Assembly: GCF_014925405.1 (NCBI RefSeq)
Contig: NZ_AQHJ01000034.1
Coordinates: forward strand, 124,001 to 188,000
Length of the DNA: 64,000 bases
From: Pseudoalteromonas ulvae UL12
GTDB taxonomy: Bacteria > Pseudomonadota > Gammaproteobacteria > Enterobacterales > Alteromonadaceae
Direction: 5' to 3'
Of the stretch, positions 24,113 to 33,667 are shown in pieces; the stretch's first letter is position 1, and each line of letters starts with the position of its first letter. A program made the translations under genes and the position numbers. The notes beneath the pieces are model-generated. The model was not told where the DNA came from, searched no databases, and saw only the letters and a list, made by a program, of their open reading frames with translations.

Positions 24113-25600
24113 ATGACTATTCGTACTCGAGTTGCGCCCTCTCCAACCGGTGACCCGCACTTAGGCACCGCCTATATTGCACTTTTCAACTACTGCTTTG
24201 CTAAACAGCAAGGCGGCGAGTTTGTTTTGCGTATTGAAGATACTGATCAAGTTCGCAGCACTCGAGAATCAGAGCAAGCGATTATGGATAGTCTTAAATG
24301 GTTGGGTCTGAATTGGGATCATGGTCCTGATGTGGGCGGTGAGTTTGGTCCTTATCGCCAATCTGAGCGTAGTGATTTATATAAAAAGTATGCTCATCAA
24401 TTAGTTGAAAATGGTAAAGCCTTTTATTGTTTTGCAACCAGTGAAGAGCTCGACGCAATGCGTGATGCACAAGTGGCTGAAGGTCTTCGCCCGCAATATG
24501 ATGGTCGTGGTTTAAAACTCTCTGAAGATGAGATCGCAGCCAATTTAGCTGCAGGTAAACCATATGTCATTCGTATGAAAATCCCGACACAAGGTACGTT
24601 TGTTTTTGAAGATTATTTACGTGGTGACATTGAAATTCCTTGGGAAAATGTCGACATGCAAGTGCTACTGAAAGCAGATGGTTTCCCAACATACTTTTTA
24701 GCGAATGTGGTTGATGATCATCACATGCAAATTAGCCATATTTTCCGTGGTGAAGAATGGATAAATTCTGCGCCTAAATTATTAAAACTATATGATGACT
24801 TTGGTTGGACGCCTCCGACATTGGGTCATTTACCTTTATTGCGTAACCCAGATAAATCAAAGTTATCAAAGCGTAAAAATCCGACATCGATCAACTACTA
24901 CAAAGAAATGGGCTTTTTACCTGAAGCCTTGCTCAATTACTTGGGTCGTATGGGTTGGTCTATGCCTGACGAGCGCGAAAAGTTCTCTTTAGCAGAAATG
25001 ATTGAGCATTTTGATATGAAACGTGTGTCACTTGGTGGCCCAATTTTTGATATTGATAAACTCAATTGGTTGAATGGTTTGTGGATTCGTGAAAACTTAA
25101 GTGATGAGCAGTTAATGCAGCGCTTTTTTGAGTGGAAATACAATCCGCAATTGATGACTAAAGTCATCGCTCAGGCAAAAACGCGTATTAATACGCTATC
25201 GGATATGGTTGAGCTAGCCGGTCACTTCGTAGCGGGGATGCCAAGCTATGATCCGGCATTATTAACAGCGGGTAAGGCAGAGGAAGATGTCATTCGTGAA
25301 GCGCTTCAGTTGTTTATCTGGGAACTAGAAGCAGTAAGAGTGTGGGATAAAACAGAAATTTTCTCGATTGCCAAGCAAGTGGCTACTCACCATGAACTAA
25401 AAATCAAAGATTTCCTAGAGCCAATCTTCGTTGCTATCACAGGCAAAACATCGTCGACTTCAGTGGTCGATGCGATGGAGATTCTAGGTTCAGATATGTC
25501 ACGAGCGCGTTTACGTGTCGCTTTAGCTCATATAGGGGTCTCTAAGAAACAAGCGAAAAAACTTGAAAAATCATATCAAGCTTATTTAGCAGCAAAATAA
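24113..25600 (+). CDS. gltX: Glutamyl-tRNA synthetase
   Basis: Charges tRNA-Glu with glutamate in the cytosol. A 495-residue class I synthetase: the HIGH-type motif is [19 protein letters not shown] at about residues 9-27, and the KMSKS-type motif is SKLSKRK at about 247-253. The C-terminal anticodon-binding domain is complete ([22 protein letters not shown]). It is slightly longer than the E. coli enzyme but otherwise ordinary. It is monocistronic, with a terminator 10 bp downstream and a dyad of unknown function upstream. Confidence 0.98.
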   Translation: MTIRTRVAPSPTGDPHLGTAYIALFNYCFAKQQGGEFVLRIEDTDQVRSTRESEQAIMDSLKWLGLNWDHGPDVGGEFGPYRQSERSDLYKKYAHQLVENGKAFYCFATSEELDAMRDAQVAEGLRPQYDGRGLKLSEDEIAANLAAGKPYVIRMKIPTQGTFVFEDYLRGDIEIPWENVDMQVLLKADGFPTYFLANVVDDHHMQISHIFRGEEWINSAPKLLKLYDDFGWTPPTLGHLPLLRNPDKSKLSKRKNPTSINYYKEMGFLPEALLNYLGRMGWSMPDEREKFSLAEMIEHFDMKRVSLGGPIFDIDKLNWLNGLWIRENLSDEQLMQRFFEWKYNPQLMTKVIAQAKTRINTLSDMVELAGHFVAGMPSYDPALLTAGKAEEDVIREALQLFIWELEAVRVWDKTEIFSIAKQVATHHELKIKDFLEPIFVAITGKTSSTSVVDAMEILGSDMSRARLRVALAHIGVSKKQAKKLEKSYQAYLAAK

Positions 25601-25609
25601 TAACAGAAG

Positions 25610-25637
25610 AAAAAGCGATGGTTTCATCGCTTTTTTT
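25610..25637 (+). terminator. gltX terminator
   Basis: AAAAAGCGATG (25610-25620), loop GTTT, CATCGCTTTTT (25625-25635), with the T-run continuing. Confidence 0.92.
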
Positions 25638-25650
25638 GTGGGTAAACTTG

Positions 25651-25813
25651 GAGCTGTTGATCTTTTGTGGTTGAATTTCGTTCGATATGAAAGCGTTTTT
25701 ATCGCCCAGAGCTGTGTAGCCTAGTCATTCTAAGCAAATACTGCTCAACAAAGATAAGTACGCTTTTAGCCGAACCCTTCGATGCAAAAATCATCACGAA
25801 AGATCTACAGCTC
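25651..25813. repeat. 163-bp imperfect palindromic element between gltX and the DUF3581 gene
   Basis: The outer ends GAGCTGTTGATCTTT and AAAGATCTACAGCTC are inverted repeats with one mismatch in 15. Pairing continues inward imperfectly (GTGGTTGA against TCATCAC, TTTCG against CGAAA-like blocks, AAGCG against CGCTT). The middle carries another GAGCTGT. It has no reading frame of note. Possible identities are a small non-autonomous mobile element or an intergenic palindromic repeat of the genus; only other copies in the genome could decide. Confidence 0.5.
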
Positions 25814-25911
25814 TAAGACTGAATCATTCAGGTTGTAATTAACAGATTCGACCTCTTTACAGTCTGATGACTGCTAGAATGCGTCGGTTATAATTTATAA
25901 AGTAGTAATGT

Positions 25912-26610
25912 ATGTTAAGTAGTTATTATCAGCAGTCAGGCGATCGCATCACCATTAGTCGTGAGCAAGGCAGCAGCTTTGCAAAACGCGTTGCAGATGA
26001 CTTTAATCCACTGCATGATGTTGATGCAAAAAAGTTTTGTGTTCCTGGCGATTTATTATTTTCATTGATCCTCAATAAGTTTGGTATTAGTGAAAAAATG
26101 CATTTCACTTTTTGTGGTATGGTCGATGAGACTGTTGAGTTGATTATGCCGCAAGGCGCTGATAAATTTGATTTAACAGACGGTGATAAAGTCTATTTAT
26201 CAGTTGAGCGTTCAGGTGAAACATCAACTTGTAGCACACTCACCGATAGCCTAATAAAAAACTATGTTGAGTTTTCTGGTACGACTTTCCCACACGTTAT
26301 AATTCCATTGATGGGCAAGCAGGATGTGATGATTAATCCATCGCGCCCTATGGTTATTTATGAATCAATGTCGATTGATTTACATCACTTGAATATTAAG
26401 GCTCCGACTTTAGAGTTTGCTGACCCTCAGTTTGAACTCAATGGTAAACGAGGAAAAATTTTGCTTCGTTTCAATTTGTTAGAAAATGGAGAATTGGTTG
26501 GCACAGGTGAGAAGCGCATGCTTGTCTCGGGAATTCGTGAGTATTGCCAAGAGACAGTGGATGATTTAATTGCTTTTTATAATCAACGAAAAGAAACACT
26601 TAAACCTTAA
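25912..26610 (+). CDS. DUF3581 family protein with hotdog-like N-terminus
   Basis: A 232-residue protein of unknown function that I recognise as DUF3581. Its N-terminus (ISREQGSSFAKRVADDFNPLHDVDAKKFCVPGDLLFSLIL) resembles the substrate helix region of MaoC-like hotdog-fold dehydratases, and FNPLH corresponds to the usual N-P-h-H catalytic surroundings. A fatty-acyl or thioester-related role is therefore conceivable but not shown. No signal peptide or membrane segment is present. It is preceded by the palindromic element and followed by a terminator, so it is probably transcribed alone. Confidence 0.8.
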   Translation: MLSSYYQQSGDRITISREQGSSFAKRVADDFNPLHDVDAKKFCVPGDLLFSLILNKFGISEKMHFTFCGMVDETVELIMPQGADKFDLTDGDKVYLSVERSGETSTCSTLTDSLIKNYVEFSGTTFPHVIIPLMGKQDVMINPSRPMVIYESMSIDLHHLNIKAPTLEFADPQFELNGKRGKILLRFNLLENGELVGTGEKRMLVSGIREYCQETVDDLIAFYNQRKETLKP

Positions 26611-26636
26611 TGTACATTTAAATACTCTTTAGGTTT

Positions 26637-26664
26637 AAAAAAGGCGCATAAAGCGCCTTTTTTT
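26637..26664 (+). terminator. Terminator after the DUF3581 gene
   Basis: AAAAAAGGCGC (26637-26647), loop ATAAA, GCGCC plus T-run (26653-26664). Confidence 0.92.
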
Positions 26665-26727
26665 GTCGCTAATAACTCAGTTTTATCTGTTAAAATGGCA
26701 CTCATTAGAATTTCAAGTAAGTCAGTT

Positions 26728-27972
26728 ATGTCATTTGCAGCATTAGGATTAAATTCAGAGTTTTTAACCGCAATTACTCAATGTGGGTATCTAGAGCCGA
26801 CTCCGGTACAAGCACAAGCTATCCCGAAAATTTTAGCTGGTAAAGATGTGATGGCTGGTGCTCAAACTGGCACAGGTAAAACTGCTGCATTTGCTTTACC
26901 TATTTTGCAAAAGTTGTCTGAGCAATCGTTGCCAAAGCCACAGTTGCGGGCATTGATTTTAACGCCGACACGAGAGCTTGCTCAGCAAGTGCAAGCAAGT
27001 TTTGACACATACAGTCAGCATAGCAATCTTAAATCAACACTGGCTTATGGTGGGGTCAGCATTGGTGAGCAGATTAAAGCGCTTAAATCCGGAGTGGATG
27101 TGCTTGTTGCGACTCCTGGGCGATTACTTGATCATTTAGTTAAAGGCACTGTTAATTTAAATCAAATTCAATATTTAGTTTTCGATGAAGCGGATCGAAT
27201 GCTTGATATGGGCTTTATTGATGAAATTAATCGTATTTTGCGCCGTTTGCCTAAAAACCGACAAACACTTCTGTTTTCAGCGACATTTGATGATGCGATT
27301 TTCAAATTGAGTAAAACGCTTCTTAATGAGCCTGTTCTCATTGAAGTTGATCAGCGAAATACTGCCGCGGCAGATGTTGAACAAATCGTCTATGCCGTAG
27401 ATGCGGATCGTAAGCGCGAGCTAATTTCTCATTTGATTGGTGCGAAAAATTGGCAACAAGTCTTAGTGTTTACCCGTACAAAGCAAACAGCCGACGAGCT
27501 TGCTAAAGAAATGTGCAAAGATGGTTTAAAAACTCTCGCGATCCACGGGGATAAATCTCAAGGCGCGCGCGATAAAGCACTGACTGAGTTTAAAGAAGGC
27601 AAAACTCGTGTGTTGGTGGCCACGGATGTTGCAGCTCGGGGGATTGATATTCAGCAGTTACAATATGTGATTAATTATGAGCTGCCATATATTGCGGAAG
27701 ATTATATTCACCGAATTGGCCGAACAGGGCGTGCGGGTGAAAAGGGGACGGCAATTTCTTTATTGAGTGTTGATGAGAATTGGCTACTTGAGGAGATTGA
27801 ATCTGTGCTTGATCAGCGTTTACCACAGCAGTGGTTGGCGGGTTATGAGCCTGATTTGACTAAAGAGCCTGTAGATAATCGAAAAAATAGTAAGTCAGCG
27901 CAAAAGCGTCGTGCCAAAAAACGCAGTTTCGGTCAAAAAACAGGAAACCGTGCTCGTCGCAATAAGCCATAA
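26728..27972 (+). CDS. rhlE: DEAD-box ATP-dependent RNA helicase RhlE
   Basis: A 414-residue RNA helicase that unwinds short duplexes, typically in ribosome assembly and RNA decay. I choose ATG 26728 (MSFAALGLNSEFLTAI), which matches the RhlE N-terminus; ATG 26695 would add 11 unconserved residues. Motifs in order: Q-motif GYLEPTPVQAQAIP, Walker A AQTGTGKT, PTRELAQQ, DEAD in VFDEADRMLDMGF, SAT in LFSATF, and YIHRIGRTGRAGEKG. The tail is short and very basic (KSAQKRRAKKRS). It is convergent with the membrane GGDEF gene, 5 bp away. Confidence 0.93.
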   Translation: MSFAALGLNSEFLTAITQCGYLEPTPVQAQAIPKILAGKDVMAGAQTGTGKTAAFALPILQKLSEQSLPKPQLRALILTPTRELAQQVQASFDTYSQHSNLKSTLAYGGVSIGEQIKALKSGVDVLVATPGRLLDHLVKGTVNLNQIQYLVFDEADRMLDMGFIDEINRILRRLPKNRQTLLFSATFDDAIFKLSKTLLNEPVLIEVDQRNTAAADVEQIVYAVDADRKRELISHLIGAKNWQQVLVFTRTKQTADELAKEMCKDGLKTLAIHGDKSQGARDKALTEFKEGKTRVLVATDVAARGIDIQQLQYVINYELPYIAEDYIHRIGRTGRAGEKGTAISLLSVDENWLLEEIESVLDQRLPQQWLAGYEPDLTKEPVDNRKNSKSAQKRRAKKRSFGQKTGNRARRNKP

Positions 27973-27977
27973 GACCA

Positions 27978-29135
27978 TCATATGCTGCGGATACAGTTTC
28001 GTCCCGCAGCTTTTGCTTGATACATGGCTAAGTCAGCCTTGTGTATCAAGTCAGTGAAACTGTCTGTTTGTGAACTATGAGCTAGCCCAATGCTCGCTGA
28101 TAGGGTGGTGCATGAATCTAGCCAAGTAAATGGGGTGTTTGCAAGAGTATGCAAGAGTGTTTCGGCTAAACTGTGGGCTTGCTCAGGGCTGGCATTATTG
28201 AGGTAAATTAGGAACTCTTCTCCACCATAACGGCATAATAAATCATTGCTGGTTAAGTTCTGTTCAAAAAGTCGAGAAGTCACGATCAGCGCCTTGTCTC
28301 CTGCATCATGGCCTAATGTATCGTTAACGTGTTTAAAGTGGTCTAAGTCAATTAATAACACTGCAAAAGGCTGGTGAGGTGTCGCCGCTTGTAATTGGGC
28401 TATTTCTCTAAATGCGGCCCGTCGGTTGAGAGTTTGGGTTAAGGGATCGTTATTTGCGTATTGGCGAACCTTCAAAATTAGTCGCATGATAGCTGCACCT
28501 ATCATAGTGCAATTGATTAGCAGAGCGAGCAGCAAATAAAACCACAGCATAGGAATTGCTTCGTGTGTGTTTATGGCTGTGTAGGGTGATGCATTCTGAC
28601 CAAAAATCAGTAAAAAACAGGCCCTAAAAGCAAAAATACCAGCGAGAAGAATAATCGGACTGGCCAAAAATACAGCGCTCTTACGTGAGGTCATTGATTG
28701 GGCATTTCGATATAAATCAAGCGACAACAAAAAAAATACTAGGGCTGAAAAAATAGAAAAAATTAGGCCTAAAGCATGGTCGGAGCTGGGTTCTGGAGAA
28801 AAAAGCAATGAAACACAACATGCTAGCAGCACAAATCCACCATCATATTTTGCCGTTGTGGGCTGTTTAAATAAGCGCTGAGTGGCATACCTAAGTAAAT
28901 AAAATCCTGATAATGTAAAAAAATCAGCAATCTGCCAAGTTAAGTAGTTGTTATAATCGGCTCTTAAACTCGTGAGAAAAACCCCAATAAAGACATGTGC
29001 ATTTGCTAAGGAGTAAATGCGACTAGCGTGAGGGGCGATAGCAAGTGGGTAAGCCATTACACCCCAAGCAAAGCAAGCAAAACCATTGATTAAACAGATA
29101 GCTTGGATAAGTATCAGCGCCTGATCGTCAATCAT
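27978..29135 (-). CDS. Membrane-bound GGDEF diguanylate cyclase
   Basis: A 385-residue inner-membrane protein. Six to seven hydrophobic helices occupy about residues 5-215, followed by a GGDEF domain (about 225-383) with the motif CRYGGEEFLIYL and DPLTQTLNRRAAF at its start. No RxxD I-site is present at the expected place (TSNDLLCRYGGEEF has SNDL instead), so product inhibition may be absent. The helical region looks like a generic MASE-type sensor. The 3' end contains a hairpin with TTTT that could also stop rhlE transcripts arriving on the other strand. Confidence 0.9.
   Translation of the reverse strand: MIDDQALILIQAICLINGFACFAWGVMAYPLAIAPHASRIYSLANAHVFIGVFLTSLRADYNNYLTWQIADFFTLSGFYLLRYATQRLFKQPTTAKYDGGFVLLACCVSLLFSPEPSSDHALGLIFSIFSALVFFLLSLDLYRNAQSMTSRKSAVFLASPIILLAGIFAFRACFLLIFGQNASPYTAINTHEAIPMLWFYLLLALLINCTMIGAAIMRLILKVRQYANNDPLTQTLNRRAAFREIAQLQAATPHQPFAVLLIDLDHFKHVNDTLGHDAGDKALIVTSRLFEQNLTSNDLLCRYGGEEFLIYLNNASPEQAHSLAETLLHTLANTPFTWLDSCTTLSASIGLAHSSQTDSFTDLIHKADLAMYQAKAAGRNCIRSI
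27984..28014 (+). terminator. Possible rhlE terminator embedded in the 3' end of the GGDEF gene
   Basis: GCTGCGG (27984-27990) and CCGCAGC (28004-28010) form a 7-bp stem with a 13-nt loop followed by TTTT on the plus strand. The bases also encode the last residues of the convergent protein. The loop is long and the T-run is short. Confidence 0.35.
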
Positions 29136-29172
29136 AGTTGCTGGCCTGCATTAGTGGATAAGGATTTATTGA

Positions 29173-30822
29173 TTATAGATGCTCTCTGATATCTATTTTA
29201 GGTGGTTTTAGCATATCGCACTGATTCACTGTGTATTGTTCACTCGACGCACGAGGCCACCACTGTGACCATGGGTAATCGAGGTGGTCGTTATTAATTA
29301 ACGCGTTTTCTTTTAAGGTCGGAACGAGCGCTCCGTATGAAAGGAGTAAGCCATTTTGAGTGCGTCTTTTGAGCATTTCAGGGGTGAGACTTTTGGGGTT
29401 ATTAAGGCCCATACTTCCTATCAGTTCGAAAAAGTTATGAATCGTATTGCGTTGAAAATTAGCTACGCGTTGAGATTTGATTGGTACATCTATCGCTTTA
29501 CCGCGGGCATCATCTTGCGTTGCAATGCCCGTTGGACACATATTGGTATTGCAACTTAAAGATTGAATACAGCCAAGAGCCATCATCATAGTCCGCGCGG
29601 CATTGACTACATCCGCTCCGACGGCGATTTTTGACACTAAATCAAAGCTTGATGCTGTTTTCCCTGCTCCGATCAACGTTATTTTATCGCGAATACCACA
29701 GCCAATCAGTGCGCTATTGACTAAATATAAACTCTCCAAGCATGTTAAACCGAGTCGGTTTGAAAACTCTACAGGGGCTGCACCTGTGCCACCTTCAGCG
29801 CCATCAATGGTGATAAAGTCAGGTAATATATTGGTTTCGAGCATCGCTTTACAAATCGCAAGGAACTCTGCGGGGTTGCCGATACATAACTTAAAGCCAA
29901 CAGGCTTACCTTGACTGAGGTTTCGCAGTTTTTGTACAAATGCCAATAAATCTTTTGGGGTTTGGCACTCTGGGTTGACCGCAGGCGAAACACAATCTTG
30001 ATGGGTATCAACCCCTCGTATTTGTGCAATTTCTTGCGTGATTTTAGCTTTAGGGAGCACGCCACCATGACCTGGTTTTGCCCCTTGGCTGAGTTTTATT
30101 TCAATCATTTTGACTTGTGACTTGAGTGCTATTTGGGTAAAACTTTCGCTATCAAATTGCCCTTGTGCATTGCGACAACCAAACAACCCTGAACCAATTT
30201 GCCAAACTAAATCCCCCCCATGCTTTAAGTGATAGGGGCTGACTCCGCCTTCGCCTGTATTGTGGTAAAAGCCGCCAATTTTAGCACCTAAATTAAGAGC
30301 TTCTATGGCGTTAGCGCTTAATGCGCCAAAGCTCATTGCAGATATGTTTAAATAATCTGCACTATAAGGTTGCAAGCAATCTCGACCTCCTATTAATACT
30401 CTACGGTGTGGTTCGGTTACTTGTGTGGGGCTCAGGGAGTGCCACAAGCTCAAGTAATTAGTGGCCATTAAGTCTCGTTGTGTGCCAAACGCGATGGTGT
30501 CTCTGACATTTTTTGAGCGTTGATAAACAAGTGAGCGTTGTTCACGATTAAAGGGCGTTTCCTCGGTATTATTAGCAATAAAATATTGTTGGATTTCGCC
30601 ACGAAATGACTCAAGGAAGTAACGAATATATGCCACCACAGGGTAGAGGCGGTTTAAGCTATGTTTACTGAACTTCAGATCATAGAAGCCAACGAGTGAG
30701 TACGCGAGGGTGAAAAGCGATAGGATTGCGGTGGTTTTACTCGGCCAATACCAGAAGCAAGAAAGTGAAATTATGTTACCGAAACTGAGTATTACATAAT
30801 AAACACGTTGCATTAATGTCAT
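29173..30822 (-). CDS. FMN-binding glutamate synthase-like protein
   Basis: A 549-residue protein containing the synthase domain of glutamate synthase without the glutaminase domain. Two hydrophobic helices near residues 8-45 suggest membrane association. The FMN-barrel signatures are FITIDGAEGGTGAAP at about 337-351 and VGADVVNAARTMMMALGCIQ. The iron-sulfur cysteine pattern C-x5-C-x4-C appears in CIQSLSCNTNMCPTGIATQ. Proteins of this stand-alone type have no settled function; amino-group or redox chemistry is likely. The start ATG has an upstream AGG at 9 nt; an alternative ATG lies three codons in. It is divergent from the MscS-like gene. Confidence 0.88.
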   Translation of the reverse strand: MTLMQRVYYVILSFGNIISLSCFWYWPSKTTAILSLFTLAYSLVGFYDLKFSKHSLNRLYPVVAYIRYFLESFRGEIQQYFIANNTEETPFNREQRSLVYQRSKNVRDTIAFGTQRDLMATNYLSLWHSLSPTQVTEPHRRVLIGGRDCLQPYSADYLNISAMSFGALSANAIEALNLGAKIGGFYHNTGEGGVSPYHLKHGGDLVWQIGSGLFGCRNAQGQFDSESFTQIALKSQVKMIEIKLSQGAKPGHGGVLPKAKITQEIAQIRGVDTHQDCVSPAVNPECQTPKDLLAFVQKLRNLSQGKPVGFKLCIGNPAEFLAICKAMLETNILPDFITIDGAEGGTGAAPVEFSNRLGLTCLESLYLVNSALIGCGIRDKITLIGAGKTASSFDLVSKIAVGADVVNAARTMMMALGCIQSLSCNTNMCPTGIATQDDARGKAIDVPIKSQRVANFQRNTIHNFFELIGSMGLNNPKSLTPEMLKRRTQNGLLLSYGALVPTLKENALINNDHLDYPWSQWWPRASSEQYTVNQCDMLKPPKIDIREHL

Positions 30823-30970
30823 AAACTTAAACCTGAGTTATTTTTATCCAGTGTAGATTTATTTATAATTGAAAACAAAAGCTTATTTTATTTAAATTTG
30901 CCATTTTGTATCAAAATTAGCATTTTAAAGATTATAATCCTCCTCTTGTAATGATTGGGTATTCACTGGA

Positions 30971-31555
30971 ATGTTTATAACACTTGTTGAACTTGTATTA
31001 GAGCAATATAAATTAATCGTGACTATGTTTGCTCTGTTACTTTTTCCTTTCTTGGTTAAGTTACAGAAAAAACTGTTAATTAACATGGTCAAGGGTCGGA
31101 TCGATCCTCATCGCCAATATCGAGCTGAATTATTACTCACTATTATTTTAGCCATTGTTATGGTGTGTTTAGTGTTGGTCTTTTTGGGGATTGAGCTTCG
31201 AGGGTTATTAGTTTTAGGGTCGTCTTTATTTGCGATGTTAGGTGTTGCTCTCTTTGCCGCATGGTCACTTTTAAGTAATTTAACGTCTTTTTTATTAATG
31301 TTCATTCAGAATGATTGTCGAGTCGGTTATTGGGTCAGAGTGATCGACGGCGCTAATTTTGTTGAAGGTAAAGTGGTCGAAATGGGCTTGATGAATGTTA
31401 TTTTGGAACATGCAGAAGGGCATCGTATTTTATATCCGAATAATTTGTTTGTGGTGAGACCCGTAATGATCCTTAACCGCACACCTAAAGTGGTAAAAAA
31501 GCCTTATCTGAATCAACTAATTGAAAAAAAAAGAATCAATAAGTTGAACAATTAA
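30971..31555 (+). CDS. Small MscS-like mechanosensitive channel domain protein
   Basis: A 194-residue membrane protein. Three hydrophobic helices are visible (about 5-30, 48-72, 78-113). The third (LGSSLFAMLGVALFAAWSLLSNLTSFLL) resembles the pore-lining TM3 of MscS, followed by the short beta domain (DCRVGYWVRVIDGANFVEGKVVEMGLMNVILEH). The C-terminal vestibule domain of full-length MscS is missing and is replaced by a basic tail (KKPYLNQLIEKKRINKL). It probably forms a channel or acts as a truncated subunit. It is monocistronic. Confidence 0.8.
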   Translation: MFITLVELVLEQYKLIVTMFALLLFPFLVKLQKKLLINMVKGRIDPHRQYRAELLLTIILAIVMVCLVLVFLGIELRGLLVLGSSLFAMLGVALFAAWSLLSNLTSFLLMFIQNDCRVGYWVRVIDGANFVEGKVVEMGLMNVILEHAEGHRILYPNNLFVVRPVMILNRTPKVVKKPYLNQLIEKKRINKLNN

Positions 31556-31655
31556 ATTACTTGTCCATGATTAATCATCTCGTTTTATTTTTAATGTTTG
31601 ATTATTGTTAAATTTTTGATACTTTTTATTAAGTGTCGTTTAAGAGGCTGCAGTT

Positions 31656-33623
31656 ATTAAAGCACTTATTATTTTCCCTTTATTGTTTTCTGTTACGTGT
31701 CAGGCTTCATCTGGTACGGAGGATATTTTTGATCTGAGCTTTGAGCAATTACTGGACGTTAATATTGATTTGGCCAGTAAAACTAACGAAACACTGCAAT
31801 CTGTACCTTCTTCTATCACCGTGTTCTCTAAACAACAAATTGAGAACTTAGCTGTTAATAATGCTTATGACTTAATTAACTTTATTCCCGGTTTTCAATC
31901 TACTCGAGGGGATTGGGTCGGCGCAGTTCCCAAAGATCACGCTCGAGGCGTTTATTTAGATAACGGTTACATCTTAATGATGGTTAATGGAGAGCGCTTA
32001 AACGAAGTCTCATTTGGTAAGGCATCAGTCTATACCCCGTTTATACCGACAGCCATTATAGAAAAGGTTGAGTTCATTCGCGGGCCGGGTTCTGCGCTCT
32101 ATGGAAGTAACGCTTTTTTGGGGGTGATGAATATTATTACTCAAAAACAAGCTAATCATGTCAACTTGGGTGTTGGGGAGCATGGTTTGTGGCAAATGTC
32201 AGCAAATTGGCATCAGCAATTAAGCCAAAGTGCCACGGCATTTGTTAATTTGGCGGTTGATCATCAAACAGGTGAGCATCATCAAGGGGTTCGTGATCCA
32301 TTGGAGTCCGTGTATGCTGAGTTAGGAGTAACCGTAGGACAGTGGCATATAAATGGTCGGTTTAATCGGGCAAATTTAGATAAATTTATTAATCTCGGAG
32401 GTTACTCTGAAGAGAATAAACATAAAAGCGAAAATGCTTATTTGAGTGTCAATTATCAATGGTGGAAAAATGAAGGATCAAGCCTAACCTCTAAGTTGTT
32501 TTATGGTCTTCATGAAATCGCGAGTTTGGGAATGGTCTTACCGTCAGATGCTGGCGTCGTTGCGAATGATTTTTTAGTGGGCCCCTATTGGCGTACCCGA
32601 GAACTGACATTTAGCAGTGATTATACACATCGTTTAAGTGAAAATTTGGATTTAGCAGCAGGATTTGAGCTACGAAAAGCAGATCAGTTTCAAGCGGGTG
32701 TTTATAGCAACTATTTCGATTTAGAAAATGGCCAAATAGCTTTGTCTGATCAGTTTTACCTTCCTGGAGGGCAAAAGGTTCAAGAGTTCAGTGATTATGC
32801 ATTGCTCAAACAAGCCATCGACCAAAATAGCCTCTATGGCCAAGTGAAGTGGCGTTACAATAGTGACTTAACAGTTTTTTTTGGTGCTAGATTTGATGAT
32901 GTAATTGGTATTGAAAGTAAACTTTCGCCTCGTTTTGCATTTGTTTACAGTGGCTTGCAACAGCATCCCCTAAAGTTACAGTATGGCGAGTCATTTAGAA
33001 CTCCGGTGACCAATGAGCTGTATTCCAATGATGATGTAACAACCGGTAATCCTAATTTAACCTCTGAGTTTGTTCAAACAACAGAATTGGTATGGCAATT
33101 TAACGATGCCTCTTTTAGCTCCGAAATCGTTATTTTCCAAAATAATCTTAATGACTTTATTAATAAAGTGCCTGCGCCAAATAGTGATGCGGAGTTTACT
33201 TTTGCCAATGCGATAGATAAAAAAATTCAAGGTATTGAAAGTACAGTTACTTGGCAATTTTCAAGTGGTTTAGAGTGGGGGATCAATGGTACACACCTTT
33301 TTGATGACCCAGAAAATGCGAGCTTTAAACGTTTCGCATCGAGCTTTGTTACCTATCGATTAGATAATATATTAATCAGTTTGAACGCTAATTGGCGTGA
33401 TAGAGTTGACGTTGATCTTGAGCTTAGTGAGCGTTTTAGCCAGTCAAGTTATATGCTGTTTGGCGGGAGTATTCAGTGGCAGCTCACACCTGAGCATAAA
33501 GTCAGTGTCAAAGGGATGAATTTATTTGATAAAGAGTATGCCGTGTTTGATCCGCGAGTTGAAAATGGTGAAGTGCCAGGGCAAGGACGGCAGTTGCGTT
33601 TAACGTATCAGTATAAATTTTAG
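31656..33623 (+). CDS. TonB-dependent outer-membrane receptor, apparent ATT start
   Basis: An outer-membrane receptor importing an unknown ligand with TonB energy. The plug domain follows the signal (about residues 35-150, SITVFSKQQIENLAVNNAYDLINFIPG and RGPGSALYGSNAFLGVMNIIT), then a beta-barrel ending in YQYKF with the terminal phenylalanine. The start is unusual. ATT 31656 lies 8 nt after AAGAGG and yields the signal peptide KALIIFPLLFSVTCQA. The only conventional candidate, TTG 31683, would remove most of that signal, and no in-frame ATG/GTG/TTG exists before it after the TAA at 31641. Either ATT is used or the start was mutated. No Fur-like box was recognised. Confidence 0.85.
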   Translation: MKALIIFPLLFSVTCQASSGTEDIFDLSFEQLLDVNIDLASKTNETLQSVPSSITVFSKQQIENLAVNNAYDLINFIPGFQSTRGDWVGAVPKDHARGVYLDNGYILMMVNGERLNEVSFGKASVYTPFIPTAIIEKVEFIRGPGSALYGSNAFLGVMNIITQKQANHVNLGVGEHGLWQMSANWHQQLSQSATAFVNLAVDHQTGEHHQGVRDPLESVYAELGVTVGQWHINGRFNRANLDKFINLGGYSEENKHKSENAYLSVNYQWWKNEGSSLTSKLFYGLHEIASLGMVLPSDAGVVANDFLVGPYWRTRELTFSSDYTHRLSENLDLAAGFELRKADQFQAGVYSNYFDLENGQIALSDQFYLPGGQKVQEFSDYALLKQAIDQNSLYGQVKWRYNSDLTVFFGARFDDVIGIESKLSPRFAFVYSGLQQHPLKLQYGESFRTPVTNELYSNDDVTTGNPNLTSEFVQTTELVWQFNDASFSSEIVIFQNNLNDFINKVPAPNSDAEFTFANAIDKKIQGIESTVTWQFSSGLEWGINGTHLFDDPENASFKRFASSFVTYRLDNILISLNANWRDRVDVDLELSERFSQSSYMLFGGSIQWQLTPEHKVSVKGMNLFDKEYAVFDPRVENGEVPGQGRQLRLTYQYKF

Positions 33624-33625
33624 TA

Positions 33626-33655
33626 AATAAAAAAGGCCATCAGGCCTTTTTTATT
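33626..33655. terminator. Bidirectional terminator between the receptor gene and rimK
   Basis: AATAAAAAAGGCC (33626-33638), loop ATCA, GGCCTTTTTTATT (33643-33655): a perfect 13-bp stem with T-tracts on both strands. Confidence 0.93.
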
Positions 33656-33667
33656 CGGTGCTTTTTA

